From Hoeflea sp. YIM 152468 (GTDB taxonomy: Bacteria > Pseudomonadota > Alphaproteobacteria > Rhizobiales > Rhizobiaceae), in NCBI RefSeq assembly GCF_029210485.1, contig NZ_JARGET010000012.1:116330-180329 (forward strand): 64,000 bases of DNA. Reading direction: 5' to 3'. Below, piece after piece: positions 9,732 through 19,184 of this stretch. The position numbers and the translations under genes were made by a program. The notes beneath the pieces were generated by a model, which had not been told where the DNA came from, searched no databases, and saw only the letters and a program-made list of their open reading frames with translations. Each line of letters begins with the position of its first letter. The stretch's first letter is position 1.

Positions 9732-11084
9732 ATGACCAGGCGATATTTTGGCACCGATGGAATTCGTGGCCAGGCAAACAAGGTGCCTATGACGCCGGAT
9801 CTGGCAATGCGGGTTGGCATTTCAGTTGGAAATCTGTTCCGGCGGGGGGATCACCGGCACAGAGTCGTGATCGGCAAGGATACCAGGCTTTCGGGCTACA
9901 TGATCGAGAATGCCCTTGTGGCGGGCTTCACGGCCGCGGGGCTGGACGTGTTTCTGCTCGGGCCAATCCCGACACCGGCGGTGTCAATGCTGACGCGCTC
10001 GCTCCGCGCGGATATCGGCGTGATGATTTCCGCCTCCCACAATCCCTATCAGGACAATGGCATCAAGCTTTTCGGACCGGACGGCTTCAAGCTCTCGGAT
10101 GAACTTGAGCATCGTATCGAAGAGCTGATGGATGAGGACATCCTTCTGCAATTGGCGCGTCCTGATGCGATAGGCCGGGCCAAGCGGATCGATGGCGTGG
10201 ATGACCGCTATATCGAGTCTGCCAAACGCACCCTGCCCAAGGATATTACCCTGGCGGGAATGCGGGTGGTCATCGATTGCGCAAATGGCGCAGGCTACAA
10301 GGTGGCGCCCGCGGCGCTTTGGGAGTTGGGTGCCGACGTGATTGCCATCGGCGAAGAGCCAAATGGCACCAACATCAACCTCAATTGCGGGTCGACCCAT
10401 CCGGTCGCGCTCTCTCGCAAGGTGCATGAAGTGCGTGCCGATATTGGCATTGCGCTGGACGGCGATGCCGATCGGGTGCTGATTGTTGATGAAACCGGCG
10501 CGGTGATCGATGGTGACCAATTGATGGCGTTGATCGCTGAATCATGGGCTGCGGATGGCTTGTTGCGCGGTAACGGTATCGTGGCGACAGTGATGTCCAA
10601 CCTCGGTCTGGAACGCTTCCTTGAAGGCAAGGGCCTGACCCTGGCGCGCACCAAGGTGGGCGACCGCTATGTGGTCGAACATATGCGCAAGCATGATTTC
10701 AATGTCGGTGGCGAGCAATCGGGCCACATTGTCCTGTCGGATTTCGCCACTACGGGAGACGGGCTGATTGCTGCATTGCAGGTTATGGCCTGTGTGCAAC
10801 GCATGGGACGCCCGGTGTCGGAGGTGTGCCGGAGGTTCGAGCCGGTGCCGCAGGTTCTCAAGAATGTGCGCCATTCCGGCGGAAATCCGCTCAATGCCAG
10901 TGTGGTCAAGGCCGCGATTGCGGATGCGGAAGCGGCCTTGGGCGATTCCGCCCGGCTGGTTATCCGGCCTTCGGGAACCGAGCCGCTGATCCGGGTGATG
11001 GCGGAAGGTGATGACCGCAACCAGATCGAAACCATTGTCGATGAGCTGATTACGGTGATTTCAGGCGTACGCAACGCAGCCTGA
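9732..11084 (+). CDS. glmM: GlmM, phosphoglucosamine mutase
   Basis: GlmM (450 aa) interconverts glucosamine-6-phosphate and glucosamine-1-phosphate, supplying UDP-GlcNAc for peptidoglycan and lipid A. Visible are the N-terminal [14 protein letters not shown], the active-site phosphoserine loop [14 protein letters not shown] (about residues 98-111), the metal-binding loop DGDADR, the sugar-specificity loop GGEQSGH and the phosphate-binding loop [15 protein letters not shown]. Length fits the family. The ATG at 9732 gives the standard N-terminus; an in-frame extension to 9711 is unnecessary. It follows the ftsH terminator, so it has its own promoter in the 9630-9731 gap. Confidence 0.97.
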   Translation: MTRRYFGTDGIRGQANKVPMTPDLAMRVGISVGNLFRRGDHRHRVVIGKDTRLSGYMIENALVAGFTAAGLDVFLLGPIPTPAVSMLTRSLRADIGVMISASHNPYQDNGIKLFGPDGFKLSDELEHRIEELMDEDILLQLARPDAIGRAKRIDGVDDRYIESAKRTLPKDITLAGMRVVIDCANGAGYKVAPAALWELGADVIAIGEEPNGTNINLNCGSTHPVALSRKVHEVRADIGIALDGDADRVLIVDETGAVIDGDQLMALIAESWAADGLLRGNGIVATVMSNLGLERFLEGKGLTLARTKVGDRYVVEHMRKHDFNVGGEQSGHIVLSDFATTGDGLIAALQVMACVQRMGRPVSEVCRRFEPVPQVLKNVRHSGGNPLNASVVKAAIADAEAALGDSARLVIRPSGTEPLIRVMAEGDDRNQIETIVDELITVISGVRNAA

Positions 11085-11490
11085 TCCATTCCGGGTGCCA
11101 ACAAACATTCGCAGGCTCGGGCAATGTTTGCAAGCATTGCCGCGGCAAACATTTGCCATGCCGATCCTGGTTACGGAAAATCCGATCCGTCTTCGTTGTG
11201 ACGCCGATTTTTTTATTGTGACCTTATCTCCGTTACGCTTGAGACTTGTTGGTTTCAGGCCAGGCCGGTCAAGCGTGTTTTTTGTGCTTGGTAGTAGAGT
11301 TCGCGACCAGGTGCGTCGAGCATGTCTACGAGCAGCAAGCAGTGTTTGTTTTTACTACATGAACTGCAATAGTGGTAAATAGACGTGGTTAAGTACGCAT
11401 TAACCTTTGTACTTCATTCTCCATTGCGAACCAATAACCGTGTTGTCACCCGAGCAGGCGGCAGCGCACGTCTCGACGATGGAGTCTATC
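11085..11490 (+). other. 406-bp regulatory gap between glmM and the first outer-membrane barrel gene
   Basis: No convincing gene is seen here. The stretch holds an imperfect inverted repeat (11120-11131 with 11144-11156, GGCAATGTTTGC against GGCAAACATTTGCC) and a perfect CtrA-type box at 11389-11404. It is AT-richer toward the 3' side, as expected for a promoter with a long leader. Confidence 0.5.
11389..11404 (+). promoter_or_regulatory. Perfect CtrA-type box upstream of omp gene
   Basis: TTAA-GTACGCA-TTAAC matches the CtrA full-site consensus TTAA-N7-TTAAC at every fixed base, 87 bp upstream of the barrel gene at 11491. The site is seen directly; CtrA control is inferred from the known consensus and from ctrA being in the same window. 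Confidence 0.65.
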
Positions 11491-12342
11491 ATGAGAAAGA
11501 TTGTCTTGGCCGGTGCGGCCATGTTGCTTGCCGGTGCTGGGTGGGCTGGAGCCGCAGATGTTCTTCCGCCTCCAGTCTATGAGGCTCCGATTTATGATCC
11601 GCCGGTTGCGCAACCGGTTGCTGCGGCCGGCGGCTGGTATCTGCGCGGCGATGCAGGCTATTCCTGGAACAAGATGAAGCGCGTCGATTTCTTTCAGGGT
11701 GACCTGAATACCTACGTGCCGTTCACAACGGCCAAGCTGCGCTCTTCCTACAGCGTTGGCGGTGGTGTCGGATACCAGATCAACCACAAACTGCGGTCTG
11801 ACGTGACGCTGGACTATTTCAGCCAGGCAGATTTCAGGGGCTCGACCACAGGCAGCTGTGGCGTGGCCCCCGCCTGCACCTCGACTGACCTGACTTCGGT
11901 CTCGGGACTGAGCCTGTTGGCAAATGCCTATGTCGATCTCTACAAGGCCGGACGTTTCACCTTCTACGCTGGTGGTGGTCTCGGCGGCACGCGTGTCAAA
12001 TGGGATGATCTGAGCAACACCTCCTGCGAAACCGGCAACTCTGCAAATTGTGACGGCACAGAGTTTCATGGCGGCGCCGCGGGATGGCGGTTCACCTACG
12101 CCCTGATGGCCGGTGCGTCGGTCGACGTGACCTGCTCGCTGAAAGCCGATGTCGGCTACCGTTACCGCAACATCGGAGGCGGAGCGATGTTCAAGGCCCT
12201 AAACAGCAATGGTTACCAGGGCTCACACGGCAGCATTTCCTCCCACGAGGTCCGCGGTGGCCTTCGCTACAGCCTCGGTGGTTGCGCGCAGGAAGAAGTC
12301 TACATCGAGCCGGCCCCGATCATGCCTGCCGTCTACAAATAG
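11491..12342 (+). CDS. Outer-membrane beta-barrel protein, Omp25/Omp31/RopB-like (first of tandem pair)
   Basis: A 283-aa predicted outer-membrane protein. The signal peptide is MRKIVLAGAAMLLAGAGWAGAAD. The mature chain has alternating amphipathic strands typical of 8-stranded OmpA-like barrels of the Brucella Omp25/31 and rhizobial RopB class: GWYLRGDAGYSWNK, SYSVGGGVGYQINHKLRSDVTLDYF, FTFYAGGGLGGTRVKWDD, LKADVGYRYRNIG and HEVRGGLRYSLGG. Four or more Cys residues (GSCGVAPAC, SCETGNSANC) suggest disulfide-bonded loops. The ATG at 11491 has GGAG 7 bp upstream; 11479 is an alternative. The next gene is a paralogue. A perfect CtrA-type box precedes it. The exact subfamily symbol cannot be fixed. 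Confidence 0.86.
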   Translation: MRKIVLAGAAMLLAGAGWAGAADVLPPPVYEAPIYDPPVAQPVAAAGGWYLRGDAGYSWNKMKRVDFFQGDLNTYVPFTTAKLRSSYSVGGGVGYQINHKLRSDVTLDYFSQADFRGSTTGSCGVAPACTSTDLTSVSGLSLLANAYVDLYKAGRFTFYAGGGLGGTRVKWDDLSNTSCETGNSANCDGTEFHGGAAGWRFTYALMAGASVDVTCSLKADVGYRYRNIGGGAMFKALNSNGYQGSHGSISSHEVRGGLRYSLGGCAQEEVYIEPAPIMPAVYK

Positions 12343-12380
12343 GCGACGCCTGAACCAGGGACTGCCTGTTGTTCCAAACA

Positions 12381-12416
12381 AAAAGCCGCCCGGTCAGTTG
12401 CCGGGCGGTTTTTTCG
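12381..12416 (+). terminator. Strong Rho-independent terminator after first omp gene
   Basis: The stem GCCGCCCGG / CCGGGCGGT (from 12385 to about 12409) is followed by TTTTTT. It isolates the first barrel gene from the second. Confidence 0.9.
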
Positions 12417-12475
12417 TTTGGCGCCGGGTGCTTGTATTGCCGTCGTACTCAATGTGTACTTCACAGAAACAGCGT

Positions 12476-12516
12476 TAACAGACGTGCTTAACAAACGTGC
12501 TTAACCGAGACTTAAC
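12476..12516 (+). promoter_or_regulatory. Cluster of four TTAAC half-sites including a perfect CtrA-type box
   Basis: TTAAC occurs at about 12475, 12488, 12501 and 12512. The last two form TTAA-CCGAGAC-TTAAC (12501-12516), a perfect CtrA full site, 77 bp before the second omp start. The upstream copies form a tandem repeat (TTAACAGACGTGC then TTAACAAACGTGC), giving 9-bp spacings. The arrangement is seen directly; regulation is inferred. Confidence 0.68.
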
Positions 12517-12593
12517 CAGTCGGGACCATAGTGGCCTTCACACGCATTCGGACGCTTTGTGCGAGACCGGATCTACTGAAGGGAAATTTGGCC

Positions 12594-13424
12594 ATGTTCA
12601 TCCGAATTGCTGTGACGTCCTGCATTGCAGCCCTGACCGGCTTTGCAGCGTCCGCACACGCTGCTGATCTTGACGAGATTATTTATGCTCAGGAATTGCC
12701 GGTGACCCAACCGGTGGAAATCGGCACCGGGTGGTATTTGCGGGGCGATCTGGGATACTCGCTAAAGACCCGGGGTGCTGCCACCAGCTATTCAGTCTTT
12801 AACACCGGGCCGCCAGCGACTTATACGGATACCGCATTTGACAGCTTCGCGCTGGATGGTGGCGCGTCTGGATCTGTGGGCTTCGGCTACAATTTTACCG
12901 ACTATCTGCGCGGCGATCTTACCTTCGATTACAGCAGAGGTAACTTTACCGGGACCACAAGTTCGGGGCTTGCCTGTACCGCTCTGGGGGGCGGTCAGTG
13001 CGCCAGCGTTGAGTCGCAGAATGTCGAGCAATATGGCTTCATGGCCAATGCCTATGTCGATCTCGGGACCATTGTTGGGTTCACCCCCTATGCCGGTGCC
13101 GGCGCCGGGGTTACCCGCGTGACCTGGAAGGACACGCTGGCAAGCTGCGTTTCAAGTGGGGGCAATGTCTGCGGCGGCATCGGCAGAGCCCGATTGGGCG
13201 CCGAAAGCTGGCGCTTCACCTATGCCTTGATGGCCGGCGTTTCCTACGATTTGTCCAGGGATCTCAAGCTGGACCTGGGTTACAAATACTCCAAGGTCGA
13301 GTCCGGCAACCAGTCCGGCTTTGACACCACCACCATGCTGTCTGGTGCGACAGGTTACCAGATCCGCGACAATGGCTTCGAGAAGCATGAAATTCGCGTC
13401 GGTCTGCGTTACGATCTCTGGTAG
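12594..13424 (+). CDS. Outer-membrane beta-barrel protein, Omp25/Omp31-like (second of tandem pair)
   Basis: A 276-aa predicted outer-membrane barrel, paralogous to the protein encoded immediately upstream. The signal peptide runs from MFIRIAVTSC to FAASAHA. Shared features are GWYLRGDLGYSLK, VGFGYNFTDYLRGDLTFDYSRG, FMANAYVDLGTIVGFTPYAGAGAGVTRV, SWRFTYALMAGVSYDLS, LKLDLGYKYSKV and a terminal HEIRVGLRYDLW that ends in an aromatic residue, the usual BAM recognition signal. The ATG at 12594 follows GAAGGGA; the open frame from 12531 is not needed. The cluster of CtrA-type half-sites upstream suggests cell-cycle-timed expression. Specific function (structural barrel or virulence-type Omp) is not determinable. 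Confidence 0.86.
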   Translation: MFIRIAVTSCIAALTGFAASAHAADLDEIIYAQELPVTQPVEIGTGWYLRGDLGYSLKTRGAATSYSVFNTGPPATYTDTAFDSFALDGGASGSVGFGYNFTDYLRGDLTFDYSRGNFTGTTSSGLACTALGGGQCASVESQNVEQYGFMANAYVDLGTIVGFTPYAGAGAGVTRVTWKDTLASCVSSGGNVCGGIGRARLGAESWRFTYALMAGVSYDLSRDLKLDLGYKYSKVESGNQSGFDTTTMLSGATGYQIRDNGFEKHEIRVGLRYDLW

Positions 13425-13450
13425 GCGACCGGCCCACACAGGCGGCAGGG

Positions 13451-13475
13451 AAGGGCGGATCATCTCCGCCCTTTG
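13451..13475 (+). terminator. Terminator after second omp gene
   Basis: A perfect stem AAGGGCGGA / TCCGCCCTT with loop TCATC is followed by TGT. The T tract is short, so strength is uncertain. Confidence 0.6.
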
Positions 13476-13529
13476 TCGTGTGAGGACACGCGGGATGTCG
13501 CTTGACTTCGAAATCGCACGGGTCTAATT

Positions 13530-13584
13530 CGGCAAGTGGGCCACCCCTCCCCAACGAGGGGCCACTATCTGGAAGGATAGCCAC
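13530..13584 (+). ncRNA. serC leader RNA motif
   Basis: Two stems are visible directly before serC. The first has GTGG (13536-13539) with CCAC (13562-13565) and inner CCCCT (13544-13548) with AGGGG (13557-13561). The second has CTATC (13565-13569) with GATAG (13576-13580), and its loop TGGAAG holds the ribosome-binding site. This agrees with the described alphaproteobacterial serC leader, whose final stem overlaps the RBS of serC. The ligand, if any, is unknown. A covariance-model search would be decisive. Confidence 0.72.
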
Positions 13585-14760
<1,176 letters not shown>

Positions 14761-14846
14761 TCTTGCCTGAATGGCCGCGCCGGCGTCGGTCTGCGCGGTC
14801 CAGCATCCCGTTTCTCCCCTATTCGACCTTAGCAATGGAGGCCATC

Positions 14847-16442
14847 ATGGCGCCCCGCGTACTCGTATCCGACAAGCTCTCCCCCACCGCCGTTCAGATC
14901 TTCAAGGATCGCGGCGTCGGCGTCGATTATCTGCCGGATGTCGGCAAGGACAAGGAAAAGCTGCTCGACATCATCGGCCAGTATGATGGCCTTGCCATCC
15001 GCTCCGCCACCAAGGCGACCGAGAAGATGATCGCGGCTGCGACCAATCTCAAGGTCATCGGCCGCGCCGGCATCGGCGTTGACAATGTCGATATCCAGGC
15101 CGCCTCGCGCCGCGGCATCATCGTCATGAACACGCCGTTCGGCAATTCGATCACCACCGCCGAGCACGCCATTGCCTTGATGTTTGCGGTGGCACGCCAG
15201 CTTCCCGCCGCCGACGCCTCGACCCAGGTGGGCAAGTGGGAAAAATCGAAATTCATGGGTGTTGAAATCACCGGCAAGACGCTCGGGGTCATTGGTGCGG
15301 GCAATATCGGCTCGGTGGTCTGCTCGCGCGCCATTGGCCTCAAGATGCACGTTGTCGCCTATGATCCGTTCCTTTCAAAAGAACGGGCTGAAGAGATGGG
15401 TGTGGTCAAGCTCGAACTGGACGAGTTGCTGGCGCGCGCCGATTTCATCACCCTGCACGTGCCGATGACTGACAAGACGCGCGGCATTCTGGACGCCGAA
15501 GCGCTGGCCAAGACGAAGAAGGGGGTTCGCATCATCAATTGCGCGCGTGGCGGTCTGATCGATGAGGCAGCGCTCGCCGAAGCGATCAAGTCCGGCCATG
15601 TGGCTGGCGCCGGTCTTGACGTGTTCGAGGTCGAGCCCGCTACGGACAGCCCGCTGTTTGGTTTGCCAAACGTGGTCTGCACGCCGCATCTGGGCGCTTC
15701 GACCACGGAAGCGCAGGAAAACGTGGCGCTGCAGGTCGCCGAGCAGATGTCGGATTATCTGATCCGAGGTGCTGTCTCCAATGCCATCAACATGCCCTCG
15801 ATCACCGCCGAGGAAGCACCGATCCTCAAACCGTTCATCCGGCTTGCCGATGTGCTCGGCTCGTTTGCCGGTCAGGTCACCGAAAGCCCGATCAAGCAGA
15901 TCGAGATTCTCTATGATGGCGTGACGGCGGGGATGAACACCAAGGCGCTGACCAGCGCGCTGCTGGCCGGACTGATCCGCAATCAGGTCTCCGATGTCAA
16001 CATGGTTTCCGCGCCGATCATGGTCAAGGAACGCGGCGTCATCCTGTCCGAGGTCAAGCGCGACAAGACCGGCGTTTATGATGGTTATATCAAGCTCACG
16101 GTCACCACCGAGCGCCAGACCAGATCGGTGGCTGGAACCGTGTTCTCGGACGGCAAGCCGCGCTTCATCCAGATCAAGGGCATCAACATGGATGCGGAAG
16201 TCGGGGCCCACATGATCTACATCGCCAATACCGATGTGCCCGGCATGATCGGCTTCATGGGCTCGACGCTGGGCGATGCGGAGGTCAACATTGCCAACTT
16301 CCAGCTGGGCCGGAACAAGGAAAGCGGCGACGCCATTGCGCTTCTTTATGTCGACGACGTTGTCAGCCAGGATGTGCTCGACAAGCTGACCGCCCACAGC
16401 GCGATCAAACAGGCCAAGCCGCTGGTCTTCAATATCGACTGA
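14847..16442 (+). CDS. serA: SerA, D-3-phosphoglycerate dehydrogenase
   Basis: SerA (531 aa) oxidises 3-phosphoglycerate with NAD, the committed step of serine synthesis. It is the long form: a catalytic/NAD domain with GVIGAGNIGSVV (about residues 146-157), NCARGGLIDEAAL and the catalytic-His region CTPHLGASTTEAQ; an intervening ASB domain; and a C-terminal ACT domain (DVPGMIGFMGSTLGDAEVNIANFQLG) that usually confers serine feedback. The ATG at 14847 follows GGAGG at 14837-14841; in-frame starts at 14763 and 14835 lack this spacing. It is co-transcribed with serC. Confidence 0.96.
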   Translation: MAPRVLVSDKLSPTAVQIFKDRGVGVDYLPDVGKDKEKLLDIIGQYDGLAIRSATKATEKMIAAATNLKVIGRAGIGVDNVDIQAASRRGIIVMNTPFGNSITTAEHAIALMFAVARQLPAADASTQVGKWEKSKFMGVEITGKTLGVIGAGNIGSVVCSRAIGLKMHVVAYDPFLSKERAEEMGVVKLELDELLARADFITLHVPMTDKTRGILDAEALAKTKKGVRIINCARGGLIDEAALAEAIKSGHVAGAGLDVFEVEPATDSPLFGLPNVVCTPHLGASTTEAQENVALQVAEQMSDYLIRGAVSNAINMPSITAEEAPILKPFIRLADVLGSFAGQVTESPIKQIEILYDGVTAGMNTKALTSALLAGLIRNQVSDVNMVSAPIMVKERGVILSEVKRDKTGVYDGYIKLTVTTERQTRSVAGTVFSDGKPRFIQIKGINMDAEVGAHMIYIANTDVPGMIGFMGSTLGDAEVNIANFQLGRNKESGDAIALLYVDDVVSQDVLDKLTAHSAIKQAKPLVFNID

Positions 16443-16714
16443 GCAATTGCCGTGCAGGCAACAGGAAACTGCCCCGCAACTGGTATCCCGTTTCGGGGGC
16501 AGCGATGGGCCCGGGCATGTGAAGCTGTCTATAAGCGCCATTTCCGGCAGGAGCGGGGGGGAACCCACCGCACCTGCGAAGGGTGCGCCAGAGTGCGAAA
16601 AGCGGACATCGATTCGATGGAGGCTTTTCCTGCAACGCCGCGGTGCTGCATGAGCGCTGCGCGCCCTTGTGAAATATCCGTCCTTGACGGGGTCACGCAA
16701 ATCTTTCACATCTG

Positions 16715-16906
16715 CCACAGATGGTTTTCAGCCGCCGACAATGCGTCTGGAATGAAAAGGGAATACGGTGAGGTTTAGCCAAAGAGCGCCGAATCCGTAA
16801 CTGCCCCCGCAACTGTGAGCGGTGAGTTATCCCGATGAACACCACTGAGCTTTGGGCTTGGGAAGGTTCGGGAGAATGCTGATCCGCAAGTCAGGAGACC
16901 TGCCAT
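16715..16906 (+). ncRNA. Cobalamin (adenosylcobalamin-class) riboswitch
   Basis: Conserved blocks appear in the right order: AAAAGGGAATACGGTGAG (16754-16771), CCGTAACTGCCCCCGCAACTGTGAGCGG (16795-16822), ACCACTGAGC, and the B12 box AAGTCAGGAGACCTGCC (16888-16904). It lies 140 bp upstream of DUF1636 and a BtuDFC-like transporter, the expected target. Two short hairpins follow (ACGGCA/TGCCGT at 16909-16928 and CCAGAC/GTCTGG at 16942-16958) and may be part of the expression platform. Confidence 0.93.
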
Positions 16907-17041
16907 CAACGGCATTATCTGGTGCCGTCAATGCAACTCAACCAGACGGGGTGTCTGGATCGGAGATCATGATGGCGACGCGGAAATTCCCGTGCTTTAA
17001 GACATGTCTGTCCCGCACCCCGCATATTCGCGGAGGGCGAT

Positions 17042-17449
17042 ATGACCACGCAGCAAAACCACAAGATTACCGTCTGCACAACGTGTCGATACAAGGGAAC
17101 GGACTGTCGCCCGGGTTCCGAACTGATCGAGAAGCTAAGGGCCGCGATCAAAGCCGCCGGCGATGCTGTGCCCGAGGATTTCGAGGTGTCAGGCGTGGCC
17201 TGCATGGCCGGGTGTGATCGCCCCTGCACGGTCGCCTATCACGGCAGCCGCAAAGCGACCTATCTGTTTGGCGACATCGACCCGGCCGTGGACATCGACG
17301 ATCTTGTCACCTTTGCCCAGCAATATGCTTATCTGCATGACGGCTGGTGTTCCTCTGTCGATCGTCCAGGCAAACTCCGCAAATCCACGCTTGCGCGCGT
17401 GCCTTGCGCAATCATCGCTCTGGAAGCCAGCGAGATTTGTGCATCATGA
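17042..17449 (+). CDS. DUF1636 family putative metal-binding protein under B12 riboswitch
   Basis: A 135-aa cytosolic protein of the DUF1636 family, whose biochemical role is unknown. It is rich in Cys, with an arrangement suited to metal or cluster binding: CTTC near residues 12-15, TDC at about 22, and CMAGCDRPC near residues 54-62. The GGAGGG just upstream is a good RBS. It is the first gene behind a cobalamin riboswitch and overlaps the transporter ATPase gene by 4 bp (ATGA), which implies translational coupling. By context it probably serves cobalamin or cobalt handling, perhaps as a reductase, chaperone or ferredoxin-like partner; this is inference only. Confidence 0.85.
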   Translation: MTTQQNHKITVCTTCRYKGTDCRPGSELIEKLRAAIKAAGDAVPEDFEVSGVACMAGCDRPCTVAYHGSRKATYLFGDIDPAVDIDDLVTFAQQYAYLHDGWCSSVDRPGKLRKSTLARVPCAIIALEASEICAS

Positions 17450-18228
17450 GGGCTGCTGATCTTGAGGTTCACGGCGTAAGCTGGGCACCGGCCAAATCGG
17501 CCCAACCTGCTCTTCATCCGACCAGCTTCAGTGTTGCTTCGGGGCGGGTCCTGGGCGTCGTCGGTCCAAATGGTGCGGGCAAATCCACCTTGCTGCGCCT
17601 TCTCTACCGGTATCACAAGCCCCGGACCGGACACGTGCGCGTTGGCGGGCAGGACATCTGGTCGATGCCAGCCCGTGATGCTGCGCGGCGGATCGCAGCG
17701 GTGTTGCAGGAATCCGTCCCGGCATTCGGGTTGACGGTTCGGGAGATCGTCCGCTTGGGCAGAACCCCGCATCGGTCGCGGTTTGCCACATCGGGCGCAG
17801 GCGACGACCACGTGGTGGAGCGTGTCCTCGACACCTTGAGCCTGCATTGCCTGGCCAACCGGGATGTCGGCACCCTGTCAGGCGGGGAGAGGCAGCGGGT
17901 CATGGTGGCGCGGGCTCTGGCGCAAGACCCGCAGGTCCTGATCCTTGATGAGCCGACAAACCACCTGGATGTGCGTCACCAGCTCGAGGTCGTATCGCTG
18001 ATCCAGAGCCTCGGCCTTACGATTGTCGTGTCCCTGCATGATCTCAACCTGGCCTCAGGGATTTGTGACGATGTGCTGATCCTGAAAGACGGTCATCCGC
18101 AGGGGGTTGGCCCGCCGGACGCGCTTCTGACTGATGCCCTGGTATCGAACACGTTTCGCATCCATGCGCGGCGCGAACATCTCGTTCCGAGCGGGGCACC
18201 GCATTTTTCCTTTACCCTTCCCCATTGA
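17446..18228 (+). CDS. btuD: BtuD-like ABC transporter ATPase
   Basis: A 260-aa ATP-binding subunit of an Fe-siderophore/vitamin B12-type importer. Walker A is GPNGAGKST (about residues 42-50), the Q-loop is VLQESVPAFGLTVREIV, the signature is LSGGERQRVMVARAL, Walker B is VLILDEPTNHLD, and the H-loop is VVSLHDLN. The start ATG at 17446 overlaps the DUF1636 stop. Downstream lie the binding protein and permease. The riboswitch upstream points to cobalamin or a related corrinoid as substrate; an iron chelate cannot be excluded from the protein alone. Confidence 0.88.
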   Translation: MRAADLEVHGVSWAPAKSAQPALHPTSFSVASGRVLGVVGPNGAGKSTLLRLLYRYHKPRTGHVRVGGQDIWSMPARDAARRIAAVLQESVPAFGLTVREIVRLGRTPHRSRFATSGAGDDHVVERVLDTLSLHCLANRDVGTLSGGERQRVMVARALAQDPQVLILDEPTNHLDVRHQLEVVSLIQSLGLTIVVSLHDLNLASGICDDVLILKDGHPQGVGPPDALLTDALVSNTFRIHARREHLVPSGAPHFSFTLPH

Positions 18229-18242
18229 AAAGAACGGCCGCC

Positions 18243-19178
18243 ATGAAACTTACACTCTGCACACTGGCTGCCATAGCATTGGCAAGCACCGCGATGGCGC
18301 AGACCACGGTGAAAAGCTGCGACCGGTCAATCACGTTCGAGGCCCCGCCACAGGCTGCAATCTCCAACGATGTGAACCTGACCGAAATGATGCTGGTGCT
18401 GGGCCTGGCGGATCACATGATCGGCTACACCGGGATTTCGGGCTGGCGGACCCTTGACGAAAAAATGACACTGGGCATCGAAGAACTGCCGGAACTGTCG
18501 TCCCAATATCCATCACGAGAAGTGCTGATCGGCGCAGATGCCGACTTTTTCTTTGCCGGCTGGAATTACGGTATGAAAGTCGGTGGCGAGGTGACGCCTG
18601 AAACGCTGGAGCCGCTGGGCATTCAAGTCTACGAATTGACCGAAAGCTGTATCCACATCGGTGACAAAGGCCCGGCGTCCATGGATGATATGTACAATGA
18701 CCTGCGCAATCTCGGCGCGATTTTCGACGTCTCGCACAGGGCGGAAGAGCTGATTGAGGGTTACCAGGCCGATCTGACCACATTCCTCGATTCCCAACCG
18801 GTGGTGGACACCAAACCACGCGTATTCGTCTACGATAGCGGCGAAGACATGCCGGTCACCGCAGGCCGCTACGCCATGCCCAACGCCCTGATAGAGGCCG
18901 CAGGCGGCATCAATATTATGGATGACTTCGAGAAAAGCTGGGCCACCGTCGGCTGGGAAGCGGTGGTTGAGCGCAACCCCGAAGTGATCGTGATCGTGAA
19001 CTACGGCGCGGTCACCGCAGAACAAAAGCGGGAATTCATGATCAGCAACCCGGCGTTCGCGGATATTGATGCGGTTCGCAATGATCGGTTCGTCGTGCTT
19101 GAATATGTCGAAGCCACCCCTGGCCCCCGCAATATCGACGCCGTGAAGACGCTGGCTGCCGCATTTCGGGGTGAGTAG
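18243..19178 (+). CDS. btuF: BtuF-like periplasmic substrate-binding protein
   Basis: A 311-aa binding protein of the cobalamin/Fe-siderophore class (PF01497 type fold). The signal peptide is MKLTLCTLAAIALASTAMA, and the mature chain begins QTTVKSCDRSITF. Family features include LTEMMLVLGLADHMIGYTG, LIGADADFFFAGWNYG, VFVYDSGEDMPVTAGRYAMPNALIEAAGG and RNPEVIVIVNYGAVT. The ATG at 18243 is preferred over the TTG at 18225, which would place a charged stretch before the signal peptide. The spacing to the ATPase gene is 14 bp. The ligand is inferred from the riboswitch. Confidence 0.87.
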   Translation: MKLTLCTLAAIALASTAMAQTTVKSCDRSITFEAPPQAAISNDVNLTEMMLVLGLADHMIGYTGISGWRTLDEKMTLGIEELPELSSQYPSREVLIGADADFFFAGWNYGMKVGGEVTPETLEPLGIQVYELTESCIHIGDKGPASMDDMYNDLRNLGAIFDVSHRAEELIEGYQADLTTFLDSQPVVDTKPRVFVYDSGEDMPVTAGRYAMPNALIEAAGGINIMDDFEKSWATVGWEAVVERNPEVIVIVNYGAVTAEQKREFMISNPAFADIDAVRNDRFVVLEYVEATPGPRNIDAVKTLAAAFRGE

Positions 19179-19184
19179 CCCGGC

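Noticed and set aside
16852..17217. Frame running from the riboswitch into DUF1636
   Set aside because: It overlaps the riboswitch and the expression platform and has no motif; DUF1636 in another frame has an excellent RBS.
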